Origin: Akkermansia muciniphila | Lineage (GTDB): Bacteria > Verrucomicrobiota > Verrucomicrobiia > Limisphaerales > UBA9464 | Assembly (NCBI GenBank): GCA_945861565.1 | Contig: CAMAUY010000035.1 | Location: 1 to 42,527, forward strand | DNA: 42,527 nt | Direction: 5' to 3' | Shown here: positions 7,304-16,081 of the stretch, piece after piece | Layout: each line of letters opens with the position of its first letter | Numbering within the stretch: position 1 is the stretch's first letter | The notes under the pieces: model-generated | Databases searched by the model: none | Told to the model about the DNA's origin: nothing | Seen by the model: only the letters and a program-made list of their open reading frames with translations | Program-made: the position numbers and the translations under genes

Positions 7304-8548
7304 TCAGTAATTTCTGCGATAGAGGTGGATATTCTGGAGGATGCCGATGGCGATTAACGAGCAGAGCACCGAAGTTCCGCCTGCACTGAGCAGCGGCAGT
7401 GGAATGCCGGTTACGGGCATCAGTCGAATGTTCATGCCGATATTTACGAAGACGTGAGTAAAGAGGAGGGTGACGACACCGGCGGCCAGGATCCGGCCGA
7501 GACGGTCGCGAGCCTGGCTGGCGATCTTGATGCCGGTAAAGAGCACGATCGTATAAAGTCCGAGGACGGTCAGGCTGCCGAGAAAACCTTTCTCCTCCGC
7601 GATGACTGAAAATATAAAATCGTTATGGGCCACGGCCCGTGGCAGATAGCCGAGGGCGCTTTGGGTGCCCTGCCGCCAGCCCTTGCCGGAAATGCCACCA
7701 CTGCCCACGGAGATCATCGCCTGATCGACGTTATAGCGATCCTTGGCCTGCTGAGCGCGGGAGGTACGAATTTGCTCCGGTGTGGCATTTTTCGGGGTGG
7801 TGTCCAGGTTGAAATAGACCAGAAGACGTCTTCGTTGATAGTCCTCCAGCTTGACGAACCGCCATCCCTGTGGGGCGAAGAGGACGTCGACCAGTACCAG
7901 GGCCACGAGGAGGCCCGCCCCTGCAAGGAACCGGACCAACATCGCATTGGGGACTCCCGCCACGAACATCATCACAATCGCCATGGGCATGAAGACCAGG
8001 GCTGACCCCAAGTCGGGCTGTTTCAAGATCAGCACGAACGGCAGAAGCGCCATGCCGAGGGCGCTGCCGAAAATCTCGGGCGACCGCAATTCATCGGCGG
8101 GGCGGGAGAGAAAGCTGGCGAGGGCGAAGAGGAATGCCAGTTTGGCAAACTCACTGGGTTGGAATTGAATCGGGCCAAAATCAATCCAGCGGCGTGCGCC
8201 GAGACGTTCGACTCCGACGAGAAATACGCCGGCGAGCAGCAGCATGGAAATCCAGTATCCGACCAAGGCCCACCGGGCCAGACGTCGGTAGTCAATCAGG
8301 CTCATGACCGCCACAACGCCGAGTCCGAGAACGCCGGCCAGCAGCTGGCGGACAGCGGCAACGTCGTACCAAGCCGCGTTTCGTGCCAATTCTTGATTGC
8401 CGGTCGCGCTGAAGATGAAGGCAGCTCCGATGAGCATCAGACCAAACACGGCCAACCACAGCGGCCATTCCACGACGGATTCCCGCTGGTTCAACGCCGG
8501 ATCGAACATCGGGGAACCGGTCTGGAATTGAGCGGTCGAGCGAGTCAC
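7304..8548 (-). CDS. rodA: RodA, elongasome peptidoglycan glycosyltransferase
   Basis: 414 residues from a GTG at 8548. The open frame runs up to 8725, but that part overlaps mrdA and has no SEDS character. The GTG overlaps the mrdA TGA and has GGAGG six bases upstream. SEDS family traits: about ten membrane segments, RRWIDFGPIQFQPSEFAKLA (the conserved W-I-x-x-G-x-x-x-QPSE block), LKQPDLGSALVF, a loop with GWRQGTQSALGYLPRAVAHNDFIF, and the C-terminal VTGIPLPLLSAGGTSVL. RodA polymerises lipid II in complex with PBP2 at the inner membrane during side-wall growth. An ALFAPQGW...RRLLVYFNLD loop of normal size separates the middle helices. Translationally coupled to mrdA. Confidence 0.95.
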   Translation of the reverse strand: MTRSTAQFQTGSPMFDPALNQRESVVEWPLWLAVFGLMLIGAAFIFSATGNQELARNAAWYDVAAVRQLLAGVLGLGVVAVMSLIDYRRLARWALVGYWISMLLLAGVFLVGVERLGARRWIDFGPIQFQPSEFAKLAFLFALASFLSRPADELRSPEIFGSALGMALLPFVLILKQPDLGSALVFMPMAIVMMFVAGVPNAMLVRFLAGAGLLVALVLVDVLFAPQGWRFVKLEDYQRRRLLVYFNLDTTPKNATPEQIRTSRAQQAKDRYNVDQAMISVGSGGISGKGWRQGTQSALGYLPRAVAHNDFIFSVIAEEKGFLGSLTVLGLYTIVLFTGIKIASQARDRLGRILAAGVVTLLFTHVFVNIGMNIRLMPVTGIPLPLLSAGGTSVLCSLIAIGILQNIHLYRRNY

Positions 8549-10575
8549 GGAGTCCCTCCGTTCCACGCCACGGCGGCACGTCCTTTGCTCCGCTCCCGAT
8601 TGTGGATAAATTGATAAATACGACGAGCCACCGGAGCACAGGTCTTGCCGCCGCTGCCGCCGCTTTCGACCATGACGATCACCGTGTAGCGCGGGCTTTC
8701 GAACGGCGCAAAGCTTGCGAACCAAGTGATCTTGTCGGTCAGCCGGTTCCCTTGTTTAACCTCGGCAGTGCCCGTTTTTCCACAGACCGCAAACCCTTCC
8801 ACGAGCGCTTCGTGCCCACTGCCCTCCCGACTAGCCACATCCTCGCGCATGGCATCGCGTACCTTTTCAAAATGTCGGGCGGCGATCCCGACTTCACTGC
8901 GGATCTGGCCAGGTTTCACCGTCAACGGCGGCTCGAAGGAGGAGGCCGATGAGGGCTCGAGACGATCAACGATTCGCGGCCAGAAAACGGTGCCGCCGTT
9001 TGCCACCGCACTCACCAGCACCGCCATCTGCAACGGTGTCACCGTGATTTCCTGCCCGATACTGACATTGGCCAGATTGCCCGATGTCCACTGATTTTTG
9101 ATCTCGTCGTAGCTGGGGAAGGAGCCAGTCGATTCCTCCCCGGTTTTCAGTCCGGTTTTCTCGCCGAGATGAAACTGGTGTCCGGTGTCCAGCACCTGAC
9201 GGAGGCCGATTCTCAGGGCATGATCAATGAAGTAGGTGTTACTCGACTTGATGAACGCGCGCGGGAAGTCGTATTCGCCCGGGGGCGCGGTGTCGCCAAT
9301 GGAGCGTCGCCCGAGTTGATAGTGGCCTCGGCCGGGGCGTTCCGGGTCGACTGGAACTTGATACCGGCTATCAAACACCCTCCCGCTGTCGAGCACTGCC
9401 AATGCGGTGACAATCTTGAAAATCGAACCCGGCGCATAGCCACCGCTGGTGGCGCGATTCAGTGCCGGTCGCGTTCGTTCATCATATAATCGGGCGAATT
9501 CTTCCTGGCTGATGCCATCCAAGAATTGCGCCGGCTCGAAGGAGGGGGCCGAGCCAATGGCCAACACATCCCCATTGCGGAGATCCATGACGACGACCGC
9601 TCCGCGGGTTTCCGGTCCGACGGAGTTCAAAGCGCGCTCGGCCACCTGTTGCAGTTCGAGGTCGAGCGTGGTGACGAGTGTCTTTCCTGGCTGGGCGTCC
9701 GCCAAAACCTTTTCGGCCTGCCGGTGGCGGTAGCCGGCACTGTTCACAAGGATCGCCTTCGCTCCGGGGTTGCCGCGCAAATCCGAGTCGAAGGCTCTCT
9801 CCAAACCCACCGCGCCGGCAAAATCCCGCAGCCGATAATCGAAGTGTCCTCCCTCTTCGTCATAGTCTTCATCGCGGCGCAGGTGTCCGAGGACGTGGGC
9901 GGCGAGTGTGCCGTGGGGATAGCGCCGCAGGGGTTGCAATTCGAGTTCGACGCCAGGAATCGACCAGCCTTGTTCTGTGATCAAGGCGATCTGAGTCGGC
10001 GTCAGACGATCGAGAATGGTCATCGGCAAGGCCCGTTTTTCGCGCCAATGCTTATAGAGCCACGGCTCATTCAAGGCGAGCTGTACACCCAAGCGCTGGC
10101 TGACCTGCGCCACGACATTGCTGGTGACAAGGAACCGAGCCGTACGCTTCAACTGATCGATCTCGTTGGGAGCAATGAGTGCCACCACTCGCTTGTGGCG
10201 GAATCGGGCCACGATCCGGGTGAGCAGGCCGGGGTTGTTTTGCGGATTCTGGCCGCGAAGACTTAGCACGCTGCGGCGCTGCTTTTGGTACTCGATTTCG
10301 AATTGCGGACGCAACTCGTCCAGATACACCTCCAGGCGGTAGCGCGGCTGGTTGTCGGCCAGGGTGTGGCCGACGCGATCGAGGATTCTGCCACGCATTG
10401 CGGGTACGCGGACGGTGCGAAAACTTTGGTTGCGGACGCTCTCTTGATAACGGGCTCGGGACAGCACCTGCACCCGCCATAGGCCAACGGCCAACACGAG
10501 CATCCCTCCCAGCACACCCCAGGCGAGCACGCGGAGGGCGCGGTCGACTTTGTTGAGTTGGTCAAAGAATATCAT
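8545..10575 (-). CDS. mrdA: Penicillin-binding protein 2, elongasome transpeptidase
   Basis: 676 residues. One N-terminal membrane anchor (about 17-36) is followed by the PBP-dimer domain with RVPAMRGRILDRVGHTLADNQPRY. The transpeptidase domain has SIFK (nucleophile Ser384, inside GYAPGSIFKIVTA), SSN (444-446) and KTGT (from Lys600). All three active-site motifs are intact, so a working beta-lactam-sensitive D,D-transpeptidase is expected. It cross-links new side-wall peptidoglycan in the periplasm with RodA. The SSN is part of SSNTYFIDHALRIGL, typical of class B PBPs. The gene sits 39 bases after mreD and overlaps rodA by four bases. The strand, order and spacing identify it as the PBP2 of the rod complex, not the division enzyme FtsI. 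Confidence 0.95.
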   Translation of the reverse strand: MIFFDQLNKVDRALRVLAWGVLGGMLVLAVGLWRVQVLSRARYQESVRNQSFRTVRVPAMRGRILDRVGHTLADNQPRYRLEVYLDELRPQFEIEYQKQRRSVLSLRGQNPQNNPGLLTRIVARFRHKRVVALIAPNEIDQLKRTARFLVTSNVVAQVSQRLGVQLALNEPWLYKHWREKRALPMTILDRLTPTQIALITEQGWSIPGVELELQPLRRYPHGTLAAHVLGHLRRDEDYDEEGGHFDYRLRDFAGAVGLERAFDSDLRGNPGAKAILVNSAGYRHRQAEKVLADAQPGKTLVTTLDLELQQVAERALNSVGPETRGAVVVMDLRNGDVLAIGSAPSFEPAQFLDGISQEEFARLYDERTRPALNRATSGGYAPGSIFKIVTALAVLDSGRVFDSRYQVPVDPERPGRGHYQLGRRSIGDTAPPGEYDFPRAFIKSSNTYFIDHALRIGLRQVLDTGHQFHLGEKTGLKTGEESTGSFPSYDEIKNQWTSGNLANVSIGQEITVTPLQMAVLVSAVANGGTVFWPRIVDRLEPSSASSFEPPLTVKPGQIRSEVGIAARHFEKVRDAMREDVASREGSGHEALVEGFAVCGKTGTAEVKQGNRLTDKITWFASFAPFESPRYTVIVMVESGGSGGKTCAPVARRIYQFIHNRERSKGRAAVAWNGGTP
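8546..8559 (-). promoter_or_regulatory. rodA ribosome-binding site and coupled GTG start
   Basis: On the minus strand GGAGG (8555-8559) precedes the GTG start (8546-8548) by six bases. The mrdA stop TGA (8545-8547) overlaps that GTG. This decides the rodA start and implies re-initiation coupling. Confidence 0.75.
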
Positions 10576-10614
10576 CGCGGAGGGTGAGGCCGGGAGGAGC
10601 TCAGGCGGCGGGGA

Positions 10615-11166
10615 TCACGTGCGACCTCGCTTGATTTGCCGATCTGGGCGGAAGCTGGGCATGGCGAGAGGCTGGTAGTCGAAAGCCTGATGGATATGAT
10701 CAAAGAACCAGAAGGAAATCGGGCAGGCAATGCCGTTGAGAAGTCCGAGCAAGATTAGTTGCTGGAGGGTGGCGGCACCGAAAACCGGCTCTCGTTGTCC
10801 AAGGAAGAGCAAGGCGAGCGTGCTGAGCGGGACAAGTACTCCGCCCGAAAAGCCCAGCCAGAATTGGGTATAGCGCTGATCCTTCAGGAGAACGTGACGG
10901 CGGATGTTCGCTATAAAACCGAACAGGAAGAAAGGCAGCACCGAGACCCCGAGGCGGTTCGGGGAAAGGGAATCCAGGCCGAGAGCGGTCAGGACGGTAA
11001 ATGCCGTGGTGAAAACGACGGAATGATTCATCGCCGCGTAGGCCGCCAGAGCTGGCAGGATGCAGAAGGGAATCCCGAAGGTGAGACGTACGATCGGAAA
11101 CTGGGTCTGGGCATACGTCGCCAGCCAGGCCGTGACGAACAGACTGATGAGTGGCACCCGACTCAT
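10615..11166 (-). CDS. mreD: Rod shape-determining protein MreD
   Basis: 183 residues from the ATG at 11166, whose ATGA overlaps the mreC stop; an in-frame ATG four codons upstream lies inside mreC and is less likely. Five or so hydrophobic helices, including FPIVRLTFGIPFCILPALAAY and LLILLGL-like C-terminal segments, with short loops, fit MreD topology. MreD is an inner-membrane subunit that joins MreC to RodA-PBP2. Sequence conservation in this family is low, so the call leans on position between mreC and mrdA as well as on size and hydrophobicity. Confidence 0.85.
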   Translation of the reverse strand: MSRVPLISLFVTAWLATYAQTQFPIVRLTFGIPFCILPALAAYAAMNHSVVFTTAFTVLTALGLDSLSPNRLGVSVLPFFLFGFIANIRRHVLLKDQRYTQFWLGFSGGVLVPLSTLALLFLGQREPVFGAATLQQLILLGLLNGIACPISFWFFDHIHQAFDYQPLAMPSFRPDRQIKRGRT

Positions 11167-11966
11167 AACAGGATCCACACCTCCTCGAGTCGGTTAAGGT
11201 TTGCCCCCAGTTGAACCCGGGCGGTGGTGAAAAGGCCCGATTCCATGGGGCGGGTGTCGGCGACTCGACCGACCGGAATACCCTTCGGAAATACACCGCC
11301 TAGACCGCTGGTGAGCACGGCATGGCCCGCCATCAATTGCGGGCTGTTCTGCAGCAGGGACATTTCCATCAAGCCAAACTCCGCCGAAGCTTGAGGCCCT
11401 TTGATAATCCCGTTGTCTCGCGTCTCGGCGACAATAACCGCCAAACCGCAGTCGGCGTCTCCGACCAGGGCTACCTGCGAACGATCGTAGCTGACTTCGT
11501 TAATACGCCCGACGATCCCGCCTGGGGTGAGAACGGGTTGGTTGACCCGGGCGCCGTCGCGGGCTCCGTAGTTGATTTGGACTGTTCGCCACCACGTGGT
11601 GGGTTCGCGCCCGATCACTCGCGCCGGCTTGAGTTTCCAGGGGGCTTTGTTGACCCAGGTCAGATCTTGGGCGAGGCGATCCCGTTCCTGCCGGACAACA
11701 TTCCCCTGCACGACTTCGAACTGCAGTTGCGTATTCTCCTTTTGCAGTCGTTCAATTTCGTTAATCAAGGTGCGACGGGGGACGGCACTCCAGGACACGC
11801 GGTCGACGAAGGATTGAGTGGCTGCTCCAAGGCCAAACAGTGGAAGAAAAATGCCGCCAAACCCCAACTTCAGCCGCGTGCTAGCCGCGACGGGCAGGTT
11901 CAGCAACAACAGCGTCAGCATCAGGACGATGCTCAACGCCAGAAAATGGATTCGCTTTAGTGACAT
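11163..11966 (-). CDS. mreC: Rod shape-determining protein MreC
   Basis: 267 residues. One N-terminal membrane helix (about residues 9-27) is followed by a coiled coil (LINEIERLQKENTQLQFEV, about 67-95) that mediates dimerisation. The periplasmic beta-barrel pair follows: ARVIGREPTTWWRTVQINYG, GIVGRINEVSYDRSQVALVGD and a C-terminal GGVFPKGIPVGRVADT. MreC is the periplasmic activator and scaffold of PBP2. It starts 48 bases downstream of the mreB stop and overlaps mreD by four bases. Confidence 0.93.
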   Translation of the reverse strand: MSLKRIHFLALSIVLMLTLLLLNLPVAASTRLKLGFGGIFLPLFGLGAATQSFVDRVSWSAVPRRTLINEIERLQKENTQLQFEVVQGNVVRQERDRLAQDLTWVNKAPWKLKPARVIGREPTTWWRTVQINYGARDGARVNQPVLTPGGIVGRINEVSYDRSQVALVGDADCGLAVIVAETRDNGIIKGPQASAEFGLMEMSLLQNSPQLMAGHAVLTSGLGGVFPKGIPVGRVADTRPMESGLFTTARVQLGANLNRLEEVWILL

Positions 11967-12014
11967 TCGCTTTGTCGGACGAAAAAACGCCCGCGCGAAC
12001 GCCGTTCGAAGAGA

Positions 12015-13043
12015 TCAGGCAGTGGAGGACGAAGCCACCCGCTTCAGGAATGCCAGTTCCTGCAACACCCGGCCCGTACCCTCACACACCGCGCTGAGCG
12101 GATCGTCTGCAATATGCACTGGCAGACCGGTCTCGCCCGACACGAGTCGGTCGATTCCGCGCAGCAGGGCACCGCCGCCGGCCATGACAATTCCCCGGTC
12201 GACAAGGTCGGCCGAGAGTTCGGGCGGGCAGCGTTCGAGAGTGATACGGACCGATTCAAGTATGCTGGACAGGGGTTCCTTCAGGGCTTCACGGATTTCC
12301 TCGGAGCGAATGCTGATGGTTCGGGGTAGTCCGGCCGAAAGGTCGCGACCCTTCACCTCCATCGTTAACTCCTGCTCCAGCGGATAGGCGGAGCCAATGC
12401 GAATCTTGATCTCTTCGGCGGTGCGTTCGCCGATCATTAAATTGTGGGCACGCTTCATGTGCGCAACGATGTTCTCGTCAAATTCATCTCCGCCAACCCG
12501 CACACTCCGGCTGAACACGATTCCGGCGAGTGATATGATGGCGATCTCGCAGGTGCCGCCGCCGATGTCCAGAATCATGTTGCCGGCCGGTTCGTGGACC
12601 GGGAGGCCGACACCGATGGCCGACGCCATGGGTTGTTCGATGAGGTAGACTTCGCGGGCGCCCGCGTGGGTGGCAGAATCCTTCACGGCTCGCTTCTCCA
12701 CCTCGGTGATTCCCGACGGGACGGCCACGACGACTCGGGGAGTGATCAGCTTGCGGTGATGCACCTTCTTAATGAAATGCCGCAACATCGCCTCCGTAAT
12801 TTCGAAATCAGCGATGACGCCGTCCTTCATTGGGCGGATGGCGACGATATTGCCCGGGGTGCGGCCCAGCATGCGCTTGGCTTCCTCACCCACGGCTAAA
12901 ACATTGGTCGTCCCGGCCTGAATGGCGACGACAGAAGGCTCCCGCAGCACGATTCCTTGGTCCCGCACATAAACCAATGAATTGGCGGTTCCAAGGTCGA
13001 TACCGATATCGTTTGAAAATAGACCCTTAAGCTGCGCTAGCAT
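12015..13043 (-). CDS. mreB: Rod shape-determining protein MreB, bacterial actin
   Basis: 342 residues, the usual length. Nucleotide-binding motifs are present: phosphate-1 DLGTAN (16-21) and phosphate-2 [13 protein letters not shown] (near 160). The adenosine-binding loop is [12 protein letters not shown]. Diagnostic MreB strings include [17 protein letters not shown] and [12 protein letters not shown]. It polymerises under the inner membrane and steers the elongasome. First gene of the minus-strand cluster. No clear Shine-Dalgarno sequence precedes the ATG at 13043. A possible -35 (TTGACC) lies upstream on the same strand. Confidence 0.96.
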   Translation of the reverse strand: MLAQLKGLFSNDIGIDLGTANSLVYVRDQGIVLREPSVVAIQAGTTNVLAVGEEAKRMLGRTPGNIVAIRPMKDGVIADFEITEAMLRHFIKKVHHRKLITPRVVVAVPSGITEVEKRAVKDSATHAGAREVYLIEQPMASAIGVGLPVHEPAGNMILDIGGGTCEIAIISLAGIVFSRSVRVGGDEFDENIVAHMKRAHNLMIGERTAEEIKIRIGSAYPLEQELTMEVKGRDLSAGLPRTISIRSEEIREALKEPLSSILESVRITLERCPPELSADLVDRGIVMAGGGALLRGIDRLVSGETGLPVHIADDPLSAVCEGTGRVLQELAFLKRVASSSTA

Positions 13044-13070
13044 GAATTGTGCCCAACAAGCACGTCGTTC

Positions 13071-13099
13071 AGACTGGTTCCCGCATCCCGGAGGGTCAA
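13071..13099 (-). promoter_or_regulatory. Possible promoter of the mre-mrd-rod-rng cluster
   Basis: On the minus strand TTGACC (13094-13099) is followed after 17 bases by CAGTCT (13071-13076), about 30 bases before the mreB start. The -35 is good and the -10 is poor (two of six consensus bases), so this is only a candidate. Confidence 0.25.
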
Positions 13100-13126
13100 G
13101 GATTTACCGGTGAAAAGCGCGTGAAA

Positions 13127-13440
13127 GGGTGGATGACAAAAATCTTCACGAGTTCCGGCATCACCCCCATTACTCCAACAAACGGGTCGATGCCTTGATC
13201 GGGCTCTTCCCGACCGGAGCCACGCGGTAGGATTCGCACGCGAAGCCGCGAAGCAAAGCAGAGCCGGCTCGGGCAACAACGTCGGCATGGATCTGACTCG
13301 ATTCGGATATTGCCGGGGGGAGAACCGCGGATTCACACGGATTGACGCGGATAAGAGCAAGCCGTTGCCTCTCACCTTCGGAGTGAGTGCCCGGAATCAG
13401 CGTTTGTCGGCATTCATCCGCGGTTCCAAACTCCGGTTAA
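13127..13440 (+). repeat. Intergenic repeat family, copy B (full length)
   Basis: Begins GGGTGGATGACAAAAATC and ends CTCCGGTTAA. Near-identical to copy C (19404-19714) over its whole length, same orientation. Module 1 (to about 13290) shares GGTCGATGCC, CCACGCGGTAGGATTCGC and CGCGAAGC runs with copy A. Module 2 (about 13320-13440) contains CCGCGGATTCACACGGATTG and CATTCATCCGCGGTTCC. Module 2 resembles the 'ACGGATTxACGCGGAT' intergenic repeats common in Planctomycetota and Verrucomicrobiota, which are often mis-annotated as proteins. Confidence 0.85.
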
Positions 13441-13635
13441 AGTCAACGCCGCGCGTCCGCTCAGCCCAACCCGGGTGGCCGGACAGAAGGGAAGATCGAC
13501 GCTGCCGCGGTGCCGGGACCCTTCTCGCGATCTTCAAGGGCAATTCGTGGACGTTGGATTCACCGGCTGGGGGGGAAGGTGCGATTTTTCCCTTTTTCCA
13601 TCCGCCGTTTGCCCGCACTTTCCGCCTTCGTGCCG
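13441..13635. other. Leader region of cysS
   Basis: Between repeat copy B and the cysS start. No gene or terminator recognised. The in-frame extension of cysS through this stretch from 13510 has no family similarity. Confidence 0.4.
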
Positions 13636-15075
13636 ATGAGTCTGAAATTGTTCAACACGCTTTCGCGTTCCCTGGAACCCTTTGAACCGCTGGATCTGAC
13701 CGGCCGCTCTGTCGGGATGTATTGCTGCGGCCCAACAGTTTACGACTACGGACATATCGGAAACTTCCGCACCTTCGTGTTCAGCGATCTTGTGCGGCGT
13801 ACCCTCGAGTTCCGAGGCTTCGCCGTCAGGCACGTCATGAATATCACGGATGTGGAGGATAAAATCCTGCGCCGCCTTCGTGAAACCGGTCTTTCCTTGC
13901 GCGATTACACGGGCAAATACGAAAAAGCATTCCTTGAAGACCTCGCCGAGCTCAACTGCCGCATGCCGCATCACCTTCCGCGGGCGACCGAGTTCATGCC
14001 CCAGATGATCGAGCTCGTGGCGAAACTCTTGAAGCGGGGAATCGCCTACCAAACTCCCGATGGCTCCGTCTGGTTCAGTATCACCCAATACCAGGGCTGC
14101 GGTTGTCGTTACGGTCAACTCGTGAAACTTAATTTTGATGAAATGCGGGCGGGTGAACGGGTTTCGGGCGATGAGTATGACAAGGAGGCCGCCGCGGACT
14201 TCGGCCTTTGGAAGGCTCGTGTCCCGGAGGATGGATCCGTTTTCTGGCCCAGCCCGTGGGGCGATGGCCGTCCCGGTTGGCATCTCGAATGTTCCGCGAT
14301 GAGCACTGCGCTGCTCGGACCGAGCTTCGATCTTCATCTCGGCGGTGAGGATCTCGCCTTCCCGCATCACGAGGACGAAATTGCGCAGAGCGAAGGGGCA
14401 CTGGAGTATCCCCCTGGGAAACGGTTCGTAAAGTACTGGTTGCATGCCGCCCACCTTCTGGTCGAGGGGAAGAAAATGAGCAAAAGCCTCGGCAATTTTT
14501 ACACTCTCCGCGATCTTCGCGCCAAGGGCTATTCGGGCCGCGAAATTCGACAACTCCTCCTCTCCGCCCACTACCGGGAAACCTTCAACTTCACTCTCGA
14601 AGGACTCGACGGCGCCCGGAGCGCGCTGTCCCGCATCGATGAGTGCGTGGCCAAACTGCGCGGACTCGCCACGTCTCAAACCGGTTCCGCGAACGTCGAC
14701 GTTTTGGCTCGGTTCACGGAAGCCCTGGACGACGATCTCAATGTTTCGAAAGCCTGGAGCGTCGTTTTTGACTGGGTGCGGGACCAGAATCGATTGCTGG
14801 CAGCGGGTGGAGTGACGTCCGCGCTGGCCGCGGCCGCGATTGCCACGTGGGACCGCCTGGACGAGGTCTTGGGCCTCGGCAGACGCCTGGAGGATCCGAC
14901 ACCGGCGGACGCGATGGCCCTCTTGGATGCCCGCACCGCGGCCAAGAAAGCGCGTGATTTTGCCCGGGCAGATGCCATTCGAAACGAACTGAAGGAGATG
15001 GGATGGCTCGTCGAAGATACGTCGACCGGACCGAAATTGAAGCGCATCGAGATCGGTTCCGATCGGCCCGAATGA
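13636..15075 (+). CDS. cysS: Cysteine--tRNA ligase
   Basis: 479 residues from the ATG at 13636; the frame is open from 13510, but MSLKLFNTLSR matches the family's beginning. Class I synthetase signatures: CGPTVYDYGHIGNFR with the HIGH-equivalent HIGN (40-43) and KMSKS (280-284). Zinc ligands are the Cys of CCGPTVY, GWHLECS and the histidines of AFPHHEDE. The C-terminal DALR-like helical bundle and the KKARDFARADAIRNELKEMGW segment, which recognise tRNA-Cys, are complete. The cytoplasmic enzyme charges tRNA-Cys with cysteine and ATP. It opens a plus-strand run with an rRNA methyltransferase, 35 bases apart. Confidence 0.96.
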   Translation: MSLKLFNTLSRSLEPFEPLDLTGRSVGMYCCGPTVYDYGHIGNFRTFVFSDLVRRTLEFRGFAVRHVMNITDVEDKILRRLRETGLSLRDYTGKYEKAFLEDLAELNCRMPHHLPRATEFMPQMIELVAKLLKRGIAYQTPDGSVWFSITQYQGCGCRYGQLVKLNFDEMRAGERVSGDEYDKEAAADFGLWKARVPEDGSVFWPSPWGDGRPGWHLECSAMSTALLGPSFDLHLGGEDLAFPHHEDEIAQSEGALEYPPGKRFVKYWLHAAHLLVEGKKMSKSLGNFYTLRDLRAKGYSGREIRQLLLSAHYRETFNFTLEGLDGARSALSRIDECVAKLRGLATSQTGSANVDVLARFTEALDDDLNVSKAWSVVFDWVRDQNRLLAAGGVTSALAAAAIATWDRLDEVLGLGRRLEDPTPADAMALLDARTAAKKARDFARADAIRNELKEMGWLVEDTSTGPKLKRIEIGSDRPE

Positions 15076-15110
15076 CCTGGAGAAATGGGTCCCTGAGTTA
15101 ACCTCTGTCT

Positions 15111-15923
15111 GTGTACGTTCTTCGCAACCTGAGTTCCTTCGATATTCCGGAATTGGTTCCCTACCGGACATTGCGTCGACAGTTTGATCATCTGGGACGG
15201 GGTTTCTTTGTCGCCGAAGGCGAGAAAGTGGTGCGCCGGCTGATCGAGACTTCGTTCGAGATTCAGTCCGTGCTCTTACCGCCAAAGTGGCAGGCTGAGT
15301 ACGAAGAATTGCTCGCGAAACGATCGGAAAACGTTGATTTATTCGTCGCAACGGTCGAGTCGATTGAAGATCTGGCCGCCGTTTCAATTTTCCAGAGTGT
15401 GCTAGCGGTTGCGCGGGTGCCCACTCCGACCTCGATGACTGCCCTGCTTGAGTTGCCTTCGCCGAGGCTGTTGCTTGCCCTGGACCATATCACCAATGCC
15501 GAGAATGTCGGTGCCGTGATCCGAAGTGCGGTCGCCCTCGGCGCCCAGGCGGTGTTGGTCGGCGGCGGCACTTGTCATCCGTACCTTCGCCGGGCGGTGC
15601 GTGCTTCGATGGGATCGATCTTTCAGATCCCGTATCTTCCGTCGGACGATTTAGCCCGATCCTTGCTCCGATTACGTGCGGCTGGCGTCCGGACGCTGGC
15701 AGCGCATCCCGGCCGAGACAGTCGGGAACTAGGTGAATGCAGCCTCGCATCGGATGTCTGCGTCGTGCTGGGCGCGGAAGGCCCCGGGATTTCCGAAGCG
15801 GTATTGGCGGCCTGCGAGGTTCACGCGGCGATTCCGATGCGAGCGGGGGTTGATTCGCTCAATGTCGCGGCCGCCGCCGCCGCATTTTTCTACGAAGCCG
15901 ACCGGCAGCGACGACGGCGATAA
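15111..15923 (+). CDS. TrmH/SpoU-family RNA 2'-O-methyltransferase
   Basis: 270 residues from a GTG. The N-terminal substrate-binding domain (FFVAEGEKVVRRLIE) precedes a SPOUT knot domain with all three motifs: NAENVGAVIRSAVALGA (near residue 130, with the catalytic Arg), VCVVLGAEGPGI, and IPMRAGVDSLNVAAAAAAFFYE. These form the trefoil-knot AdoMet site of a dimeric RNA ribose methylase. TrmH-family genes beside cysS are common and often correspond to rlmB. The N-terminal part here is longer and different from E. coli RlmB, so I leave the target (23S rRNA or tRNA) open. Confidence 0.88.
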   Translation: MYVLRNLSSFDIPELVPYRTLRRQFDHLGRGFFVAEGEKVVRRLIETSFEIQSVLLPPKWQAEYEELLAKRSENVDLFVATVESIEDLAAVSIFQSVLAVARVPTPTSMTALLELPSPRLLLALDHITNAENVGAVIRSAVALGAQAVLVGGGTCHPYLRRAVRASMGSIFQIPYLPSDDLARSLLRLRAAGVRTLAAHPGRDSRELGECSLASDVCVVLGAEGPGISEAVLAACEVHAAIPMRAGVDSLNVAAAAAAFFYEADRQRRRR

Positions 15924-16081
15924 GCGGGAGCCTGCCGAAAGAGAGCCCCTGTGAACAATCTGCGCCGTGGGCGACCGAAATTTCACCGAAACATTGGTAA
16001 CGCATTGACTCGGTGAATACCCGATGGTTAAGGCTTAGGCCAGTGAGCGTTTGTCGTCCGTTGCAACGCTCGACGTTGGCA

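Noticed and set aside
8549..8725. N-terminal extension of rodA
   Set aside because: Overlaps mrdA coding sequence, is hydrophilic and Arg-rich, and a GTG with GGAGG at the right distance marks the start at 8548.
13037..13375. Frames translating the intergenic repeats (also 19297-19704 and 4724-4972)
   Set aside because: The similar peptides arise only because the DNA repeat is shared; frames differ between copies and carry indels not in multiples of three.
13534..15387. Long minus-strand open frame opposite cysS
   Set aside because: Same reason: it runs antisense through cysS and into the methyltransferase gene and shows no domain.
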